64,000 nt of DNA, taken from assembly GCA_026873275.1 (NCBI GenBank), contig JANTUC010000014.1, positions 1,116,001 to 1,180,000 of the forward strand, read 5' to 3'. Shown here one piece after another: positions 55,886 to 64,000 of this stretch (the stretch's first letter is position 1; each line of letters opens with the position of its first letter). The notes below the pieces were generated by a model, which did no database searches, was not told the origin of the DNA, and saw only the letters and a list, made by a program, of their open reading frames with translations. This DNA is from Pseudopithomyces maydicus. Taxonomy: Eukaryota > Ascomycota > Dothideomycetes > Pleosporales > Didymosphaeriaceae. The position numbers were made by a program, and so were the translations under genes.

Positions 55886-57554
55886 TCATCGTCGCGAGGG
55901 CGACGGGGGTTCGATTCTGCCCCACTTGCCCTCACCCTGGTCGGGTGTTTCGTTGATAACGAGGAGGTTTCGGCCGCCGCAATAGCCGCCCGGTTGCGCT
56001 GTGCGCTGGACTTGGCGGTACTGGCCCGCGAGATCCGCTTCGGTAGCGTTAGGGAGGTAGGCTTTGACGGGGTCGTTGTACTCCCACACGGTGTCGGTGA
56101 CCTGCTGGCCAGGCTCTTCGGATCGCCGTGGGTTGTAGAGGGGGAACCCTACGGCATTGTTCAATATGTCGTGGATGAGGGAGTATAATCTTTCCGGGCG
56201 ACGCGTGAGGGATAGCCAAGAGAGGGTCTTGGTGTCATACGCCACGCGGATGTAGGGGTTCATGTAGATCCCCGAATCCTGCGGGAATCCTGACCCGGAT
56301 CGTCGGAATTGCAAATCTGCGTGGATTAAGCAGCACTCGGACGACTCCCAGAACGTGTCTTCGTCGTAGCGGAAGCGGAGAGGCGACGTCTCAGGGTTGG
56401 GCGTGGTCTCAGATTCCGGCGTGGGTGTTGGTGGGCTTTTGGTGAAGCGCGTCTGATCTTGGAACCATTTTGCCTCGAATGCAGTCATACCACCCCAGCA
56501 GCTGCGAACCCGCACAGCGTCTTTCCCAGCAATGACATCTTTTCTGCTTGTTGCTTCGCCTTGGTTGGTAAACCAGGGGTAAAATGGTATACCCATATCG
56601 TAGCCTTCCAGGTCTCGCGTCGCAAATCGATCGTAAAACTTGAAGGGGTTGATAAAGTCGACGGCGCAGGCTGCACCATAGTTGGCAAGGCCATTCGCAT
56701 CCACGTTGGTAGAGAAAAGCAGCTGAGCAGCGTCTATAGGGTCGAAATTCACGTCGTTCAAGTACAATATTTTGTCGAAAGCTACTGCGGACGTGTCGAG
56801 AGGCGCAAGAGCGCGGTTCCGGACCTCTGCGAGGAAGGTCATGCGCTTGATGCGAGAGTCGCCGTTGGGAAGGGTGAAGCGCGGCAAGGTGCTGAGGTCA
56901 AAGTCCTCGTACATGATGGTTGCGTTGCCTGGGTCGTTAGTTTTGGAATGAATTATGCAGTGCACAAGTGAGCTCACATGGCGCATTTTTCTCCAATTTG
57001 CGCAGCGACTGCTTTGTCACCTCGTCGGCGTCGTTTTCGTAGATGCTCAGGTGTACGTTCTGCGGGCCCAGCAATTCGACCAGCTCCAGCACCGACTTGC
57101 CCCACGCGCCTTGGGTCAATGCACCCTTCTCTTCATATATAGCAGCTGCGATAAAGACCTTTTGGTCGTGTACGTTTGCGCGGCCGGGCGAATCGCTGGC
57201 GAGGGCGCGTTTGCGGAGCTCGTTGTAATGCTGAGGCAGGTGGGTGTACGACGGGAATGCGATGGCGGCTACCAGCACAAGCAGCAGCAAGACGTAGGGT
57301 ATTGCGAAGGCCGTGCAGTAGATTAGGCGCAAAGCGGAGCGCTTTCGTCGACGGGGCGTAATGTAGCGAGCGCAGACGGCAGGATCAGTAAGCTTGTTTA
57401 CGCCGGGTAGACCCAATCGGTCGTACCACGACTTGCTCGACGCATCTGATGAATTGGAGTCGCGACGGTCGCGCTGTGGCAGGTCGTCGAGGTGGAAGTC
57501 GGCGCGCGGTAGCAGCTCGTAGTCGTGGGTCTTGGAACGGGGGAGGAGTGGCAT
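55886..57554 (-). CDS. CAP59/CMT1-type alpha-1,3-mannosyltransferase, type II membrane protein, 539 aa
   Basis: Exons 56978..57554 and 55886..56928 are joined by a 49-bp phase-1 intron. A cytosolic N-terminus is followed by one membrane helix near residues 75-100 (LIYCTAFAIPYVLLLLVLVA), as in Golgi type II glycosyltransferases. The lumenal domain shows the family's order: KVFIAAAIYEEKGALTQGAW, VHLSIYENDADEVTKQSL, RIKRMTFLAEVRNRALAPL, FDKILYLNDVNFDPIDAAQL, YGAACAVDFINPFKFYDRFATRD and DTFWESSECCLIHADLQF. In Cryptococcus related proteins act in capsule or mannan synthesis. In ascomycetes they are thought to add mannose to wall or surface glycans; the exact acceptor is not known. ATG 57554 gives a direct MPLLPRSK start; the frame is open further upstream. 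Confidence 0.88.
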
Positions 57555-58688
57555 CTGAGGTGGTGGTGGTTGTTGGGCATGCAGCGAAGCGTGCCTCTCT
57601 GTCTTGTTCTCTATGGTAGTGTAGAACAGAGGTCGGAAAAGGCGGGTGGGGGAGAGCAAACACTGCAACAAGCTGGAGATGCAGCGGCACACGTGTGTTA
57701 AATTGGAAGACCCCGTGGACACGGTCAGGACGATCTCAACGGTGACACATGCAGGCGCGGGTCAACATAGCCCCTATGAAACCACCCTCCAGCAGCCACT
57801 CCCAAAGGCTACGCCGCTATTGTGCCCGAACCCCAGCCTAGGCTGCTTAGTCCACCCACTAGGACCTTGTTCGCAACCGTCGCGGCCCCTGCGTCCCACC
57901 TGGGCCTTGTTCGTGGCCGTAGTCTCGCGCGTATCCTACGTATGCGGAATACGACCACTCTTACTCGCAACCGAGGCCGCATTAGGAGATGCGCAGATTG
58001 CCGCTTGTCCCAGATGCCAACAGCCTCTCATCTCACGCCTGTGACGCCTTCGGTCAAGTCTTGCCTTGTGCCCTCGCCTGCCCTTCCGGCTGCCGGGCTG
58101 CGCTTGCGAAACAGCCTCCCGTCCAAGCCTGGGCACTGAAGTCAAGAGACCCTTCATTGGCCCGCCAGACACGCGGCCGAATCACCAGGTGCCCGTCGCG
58201 TCAACCACAATAGCATTTTAGTTTCCACGGTGGAAATTGGCTCACGCCAGGCACGACCGCGCGGCTTCCAGCCTTTCGCCACTGCGGCAGCCACCGCAGG
58301 CCCTCGGTTCCTCAGACCACCAGAGCCTCAGCTCTGGGCACGTTTATTCTCACGTTTATTCTCACATTTGCACATCACAGTAAGCCGCTGGTGGAGAATG
58401 TTATTTGTAGGAACACCTGCCAGTCATCCTGCCCCCATGTCCGCACACATAGTTGTCCCGATCTAGCAAGTGTTCCTTCCTCTTCCCATCAGTCAGCCAG
58501 CCCCGACTAGCCCGTGGGGAAAGCACCGCTCCACTGTCAATCTGCCCTCCTCGGTCCTTTCCAACGCTCCACCAAACGACCGAAATAGAGCCACGGCCTC
58601 GGCTTCAAGTCGTGCCCGAAACTGCCGTGGAATGCAAGCTCCAAACAGACAGTGAAGCACCACAGGTATGCGTACGTACGTACGCTAC
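57555..58688. other. Intergenic, 1.1 kb
   Basis: GC-rich but without a supported gene. A perfect TACG repeat lies at about 58667-58682. Confidence 0.5.
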
Positions 58689-61600
58689 CTACACATTCCG
58701 CGGGCCGCACAAGCCAACTCGATCGACCACCAACTCGAACTTGCTGCTTCCACTGAATCCGATTGGGATCTCGCTGCGCCAATAGCCGTCCTTGCCCTGC
58801 TTGCCGTCCAGCTCATACAACTTGCCCTTCAAGCGCGCGTTCGCCTCCTTGCGCTGCTCTTTGCGCAGAGGGACCGTCTCCTGCATCATCTCGATGTGCA
58901 AGTTGCACGCAGCGCTGTTCGCACCCGCGATGGTGGTGTAGACCTCCGGCCACGGGATCTCGTGGTACTCGCGGACGAATTCATACCCCTGTCCCTTCGC
59001 AACCTCAGCAGAATCGATCTTGCGGCGCTTCACGGCACGTGTGTCATCCAGTCCCTCTTGCGTCTTGCGCTTCTTATCATCTTTGTTGTCGTCAGGGACT
59101 GCGACGGAGCCGGAGTCGGGCACTGAGTTCTCGCCCGAGTCGGACGGGGATGCTTCGTTGGTCCGATCCGCTTCGTCCTCAGCTTCGTCATGGGTCTCGG
59201 CGCGGGAGCGCATCCCATCCGCTGAGGGTACCTTGGTGATCTTGCTGAGACGGAGGATGTAGAGGGTCTTGCTGATGAAGGGTGTGTGCTCGGGAGGCTG
59301 GTGAAAAGCCACCACCGTTGATGGCACTGCCATGCATGTCAGTATGATGCATATTTTCCATGCTTTTGAGTTGACTTACCTGTGCTACGGTGCACCCAAA
59401 CCTTGAGAAGCACCTTCTTGTCTGGCCATCCAACCGACGAGAGAGTACATTTCAACTCCAGACAGCCTCCTTCATTGTACGACGTCGATGACTGCTCGTG
59501 CTGGACTGCAAATGCAGAAAGATACTGCTCCTTCATCTGCATGAAGAACTCCTCCGCCTCTCTATTCGCCGTGTCAACCAAGGTAGTAGTGTTTCCGACC
59601 GTCGTAGCCACAGCATCCTCCTCGTTCTCGAATGCAGGCCATAGCTTCTGCTTGATGCGGTACTCAAAGTACGATTCCAGGAACGGCTCGGTGTCTTGCT
59701 TCAACTCAGAGGGCTCGTCATTCGCCGCGACGTCTGGATCCGTCGACATGGCTGTCATGATGGTAATGCCCTGAGACACATAAATTAGCATCTAATCTTC
59801 TCAAAGATTGTAGCAAAGGTAGTCAGTCGATTTGACGCCAGACGCCAAACGTCAAACACCAAACCCTAGATCCATCTCTCATCTCTCGGAAGAACAGCTT
59901 TTACTCACCTCGTGAACCTCGTCTCCCTTATCCTCACCGCGCTTCTCATCTTTCGTCTCCTGCTTTCCCACCGACGTCTTCATCTCACGCTTTTCAACGC
60001 CGCCATTCTCATCCTTCTTGATACCACCCACGTCCCCATCTTGCATCGCAACAATCGCCCCATCCTCAATGCCCTCTTTGACATCCACACGCGATACCTT
60101 CGTCGCATCACCATAGCCCGATCCTTTCTTCTCGAGAACCGGAGGCGAAGCATCGACTGAATCCTTCAACGAAGGACGTCCAGACGTAGCCGCGGTTGCA
60201 AGAGAGACCGAAGACACATCCATGCCTGGCGTCGGCGGGATGAAGACGTCAAAGTCAGTGGGTCCGCTCGGCGTACGGATGTGCACTTGAGGAGTGTACC
60301 GTCCTGACTTGGGGGTTTCCTTGCGGGCATCGGTGGGTGCCGTCTTGGATACGACCGGGGTGCGGGGTGTGATATCTTTACCGTCGACCTTGGGATCTTT
60401 ACCGTCAAGCTTGGAAAAGAGAATGTCCTTCTTCGAGAGGGAGCTTGGTGGTGTCTTCGCTGGGCGGGGGCGGTACCGGTAGCGACTGCTGGCTTGGGCT
60501 TTGCAAGCTCTTGGGCTGGTGGGGTAATCGAAGCTGTCTTCTTGCTACGTGGAGGCGAGGCTTCGTTCTTGCCCTTGACCTTGTCCGGGAAGCCTGGTCG
60601 TGGGGTCAATCCTAAAATCTGCGCTGGGCGAGAGACACCGGTAGCGACGGCTGGCTTGGTCTTTGCAACACCTTTGCCTGGTGGGGAGCTCTGAGCCATC
60701 TTACCATCCTTTGAAGACGATGCTTCTTTCTTGCCCTTGTTGTCCGGAGAGCCTGGTCGCGGAATCGAGGCCCCCGAGGCTGCTGGCTTGGTCTTCGCAA
60801 CATCTTTGCCTGGAAGGGAGCTCGGAGCCATCTTACCATTCTTTGAAGACGATGCCTCCTTCTTCTCCTTGTCATCCGGAGAGCCTGGTCGCGGGGTCTC
60901 CTTCTTAGCCACCGCACCCATCTTCTTCTCGCGAGCATCCGCCTCAGCGCTCTTCGGAGTCTTCAAGCCGCCCTTCGCACCAGCCGCTTCGCCTGCTACA
61001 CCGCCCGCGTTAGTCTTTGGATAGCTGTCAAAATCAGTGTTGATCTTATGCAACATACTGAAAAAGGGTCCCAACGTGGGCTGCGCTGCCGGCGTCTTTC
61101 CAGCGGAAGAAGATGTACCGCCCGTCTTTCTAGCTTGAGCAGCGTTAGTAGCGGTGGGGTGGGCACCGAAAGTCGCAGCCGTAGCATGACCGCCGAAAGT
61201 AGGAGCCGTAGCATGAGCGACAGCCGCAGCAGCAGCCATCTTGGACGACGAACTTGGGGTGGGAGCTCGAGCTGTCTGAGCAGTAAAATGCGCTGGGGTG
61301 GGCGAGCGAGCAGTCTTGGTCGCAGGATGAGCGGTGTTCTTCTTTGGAGCAGTCATGCTGTCTACCTTTGAGCCCTTGGGCGAGACGGAAGAGGGCTCTG
61401 CGCGCGGTACGGCGGGCGAGCGAGAGGCCTTGGTAATACGGTAAGTAGAGTTCGTCTTTCGAGTAGACTTGCTATATACCTTTGACTCTTCGGGCAAGGC
61501 GGGCGAGCGCGAGGCCTTTGCAGCATTGTGAGCGGTCTGCTTCTTGGGGGCAGCCATTTTATGTACCTTTGAGCCCTTGGGCGAGATAGCGCGTGCTGTG

Positions 61601-63094
61601 AGATGTGGCACTGGCCCTGGGTGCTTGGCGGTGGGTTCGAGAGCTGTGCCGAAGATGGTGTGGGTGGGGGAGGGGGAGGGCCTGCTTTAAATACTGTGGG
61701 TGGAGAGCCCGTTTGACCAGGGCCTTGGATTTTCGGTGAAGGTGAGATGAATCCCTTGCTAGTAAAAGCGCTGGAGCCGGGCCCTGCTCGCGGTGAAGCG
61801 GAAGTAGGGCCTTGGAAGTTGGGTGAAGGTGAGGCGAGTTTCCTGCTGCCAGTTTCACCGAATTGCACGGGCTCGGCGATGTATGGGGACGGCTTTGGTT
61901 TCTTCTGGCCGAAAGAGGTTGGAAGCGGGACTTTCTTCGCAGTCGATGCGTCCTTGCTATATGGCTGAGGCGTAGATGCTCGCGAGGATGCACCGTAGTT
62001 GGTGAAACCGCTGGGCGTCGACTTAAGGTCTTTGACGGAGCTCTGTTTATATAAGCTTGCAGCGCTTGGAGGAGATTTGAAACTAGAGCTGATGGCACTG
62101 TCAGCTGGGGTGATCGATCTCCTGCTCCGGCTCGTGTCGAGTTTGGACTGAGCGATTACTTTGTTGATGCGAGCTCGGTCGATCTTGCCTAGCGACGGCT
62201 GGGATGATATACGAGGGGATTCCTGTCGGGGAGTCTCTGAACGTTTATAGGATGCTGCTTGGCTTGACGATCGAAAAGACATTGGAGATGATGACGCACG
62301 GAGCGATCCGTCGTCTCTGCCGTTGTCGTCTTCTCCATCATCGCTCTCGGATGAAGACTGGTAGATAGGTCCACCTATATTGAGGCAATATAAGTTAGTT
62401 CTAGTTCTCTCCAAAACTTGTAGGGGTTTGAGTATTACGTACGCTTCTTGTTATTGGGTGTCGCCATCACCTTGAAGGGTACCGAAGGCTTGCTATGGAG
62501 GGTCTTCTGGATACTAGTAGTAGGATGGTCGATCTTTTCAGTGGTCTTGCGACTAAGTGAGTCTTTGTGAGGTACCTGGGGTGTCTGTAGTCGAGACGCA
62601 AGTGGTGAGATGAAAGTTTGAGCCTGGCCACCATCGGCAGACGGACATTGGATCTCTACCTCGTGCTCAGACTCATCCTCGACATCGCTATCAGGGTAGC
62701 CGATTAGCTGAACAACTGAATCCATGATGTGTGGCGAAAGCTCCGGGCTTGGTGTGACAGAAGGGGATCCTCTAAATTCCTGAGCAGGTCTATCGGCAAG
62801 CGACTGAAAGTTTCCCGGGGGAATCTCTTCGTCACTCACCTGAGAATAAGTTAAGTTCGAGTTCGACTCTGTTAACAAATACCTTCTTACCTCGTCGCTC
62901 TCTGACCAGAAAATTTCCGGAGACAGAAGGCGGTTCTGAGCCGGTAGCACACGCTCTTTATAAGGGTCTTGAGCTTCCGAAAGGACAGACGACGAGCTAA
63001 CGACCATACCCATGTCTTGAACGTCTGTTTGCGTACCTTTCCGGGCTCCCTTGTCGGCGCGTCCAGCCATGCGGCCGGCGTTTGGGCTCGGCAT
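58689..63094 (-). CDS. Very long, mostly disordered protein of unknown function, five exons, two frameshifts
   Basis: Exons 62891..63094, 62443..62839, 59909..62374, 59380..59770 and 58689..59326. Introns are 51, 68, 138 and 53 bp. Most of the protein (about 1,360 residues) is Ser/Pro/Lys/Thr/Ala-rich low complexity, including three tandem segments of the PRPGSPD...KKEASSSK...AKTKPA type. The last two exons look folded: FLESYFEYRIKQKLWPAFEN, EFFMQMKEQYLSAFAV, SKTLYILRLSKITKVP, EVYTTIAGANSAACNLHIEM. Exon 3 needs exactly two extra bases to keep phase; the frame changes lie at the G5 run 60466-60470 and in the G-rich stretch 61659-61680. The exons after 59771 could instead be a separate gene starting at 59758. 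Basic KKRK-type clusters suggest a nuclear protein; no domain recognised. Confidence 0.6.
60482..60897. repeat. Three degenerate tandem repeats in the disordered gene
   Basis: On the minus strand, units begin near 60897, 60764 and 60605. Each encodes PRPGSPD (FPD in unit 3), a Lys/Glu/Ser stretch, and AKTKPA or AKPKPA. Spacing is about 130-160 bp, so it is an old, diverged duplication. Confidence 0.75.
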
Positions 63095-64000
63095 CTTTTC
63101 GTCTTCTGTAGGCGGGTCTTGTGATACAACACACGGATACAACAACTTGGACCAACAGCGACCCCAAAACACGTTATCAAACTAGCTTCCGTCGTGCCGG
63201 GTTGGTAGCTGTAGAAGTCCGAGTCAAGCTGCGCGGTCGACGTTTTTCTCGACTGTAAACAACTTTCACCCGCTAGCGCATGTCGCGTCGCGTTTGCAAC
63301 TCGAATGCTCCTTCCTCGGAAGTGAGTTTTCGGTAGTGCTGTGTTTACTTTATTGGGCTGTGGGCGAACGAATCAACAAACGGGCGAGCATACTAGGGTA
63401 GCGAAGATGCTGTCTACAGTGATTTCGCTGCAAGGAAGGATTTGTACTATCTAGATGCAGTCGTATGTTCAACGAGGAAATGTACAGATTAATACATGGC
63501 TTGTAGGCCTGGAATCGAGGCTCTGATCGTTCACTTCTTGAGCAATTCGGAGCAAACGGAATGGTGCCCACGGATGGCCACGAGGAGTTCACCTGGAGCA
63601 TTCTATAGTCTGTTTAATGAAAGATTCATGTTGAGATATAATTTCATCTACTTTGTTTGTTCACTGGTCTAGTATGAAGCAAAGCGGTTCCGATATTTAC
63701 TTTGTGCCTCATAGGAGGGGTACTTCCATCGATGACACCAACACTACCCTTTCATTGGGCGCCAATAACTTGCTTCTAGATACAGCTATGAGATTTTGTA
63801 GACCTCAATTCATTCCTCCCAATCCAGTCATACATAAAGTGGGCATCGACTATTTTCAGTAGAACGATGATGTCGCGTCTACCCCTCTTAGTCATCGCCC
63901 AAATAAGCTAGCGTCCCACACTCTTTTTCGAGAACACCACTCCAAGACATATCGTAGCAGCGCATGAGGTATCGCTCGACGTCCTGTGTGCAGCATATTG
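63095..64000. other. Right edge, no gene recognised
   Basis: Upstream of the long disordered gene. Two short frames (63350-63601 minus, 63653-63862 plus) have no features. A gene may begin beyond base 64000. Confidence 0.45.

Noticed and set aside
55905..55925. GTTCGATT motif resembling a tRNA T-loop
   Set aside because: No matching acceptor, D or anticodon stems around it; it lies inside the mannosyltransferase coding region.
1..64000. CRISPR array, rRNA gene, intact transposon, secondary-metabolite core enzyme
   Set aside because: Searched by eye on both strands; no spaced direct repeats, no rRNA-like block, no transposase or reverse-transcriptase motifs and no PKS/NRPS/terpene signature were seen.

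Overview
This window is nuclear DNA from a filamentous ascomycete (Pezizomycotina, most likely a Dothideomycete; inferred from gene content, not proven). Genes carry short introns, mostly 45-75 bp, with GTANGT-like donors and CTAAC/CTGAC branch points just upstream of the acceptor. Families include a fungal-type transcription factor, cerato-platanin, a GPI-type cupredoxin, a CAP59-type mannosyltransferase and an HET-domain relic. One repeat pair and the HET relic show C-to-T/G-to-A decay typical of repeat-induced point mutation (RIP).

Layout. 0-11 kb: the end of a transcription factor, a nitronate monooxygenase, small unknown proteins, a RING protein, a Tubby-like protein, an intron-bearing tRNA-Val(CAC) and a SnoaL-like protein. 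11.8-25 kb: the Smc5/6 subunit Nse4 divergent from the PI3-kinase Vps34, a DUF3445 haem-dependent oxidase, a beta-propeller protein and an amino-acid permease. 25-33.5 kb: two secreted or surface proteins (cupredoxin, cerato-platanin), a possible BTB protein and a 9-exon RRM-like protein. 33.8-43.2 kb: mitochondrial EF-G2 divergent from retromer Vps17, then an amidase. 43.7-46.3 kb: an accessory patch with the RIP-mutated repeat pair, an intact ADP-ribosyltransferase-like gene and a dead HET gene. 46.9-63.1 kb: sorting nexin Snx41, two single-pass membrane proteins, a Zrt3-like zinc transporter with a 15-nt exon, a CAP59 mannosyltransferase and a very long disordered protein.

How genes fit together. 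Vps34 makes PI3P, and Vps17 and Snx41 are PX-BAR proteins that read it, so three endosomal or autophagy components lie within 35 kb; there is no sign they are co-regulated. The remaining genes are ordinary housekeeping or unrelated functions.

A theme runs through the whole window. Seven genes (nitronate monooxygenase, RING, Tubby-like, SnoaL-like, beta-propeller, amidase, disordered protein) are broken only by single missing bases, 12 in all, nearly all in C or G homopolymers. In each gene, restoring exactly that number makes the spliced length divisible by three. I read this as homopolymer undercalling in the assembly rather than real pseudogenes. I therefore annotate these as genes with frameshifts. 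I found no CRISPR array, rRNA gene or intact transposon.
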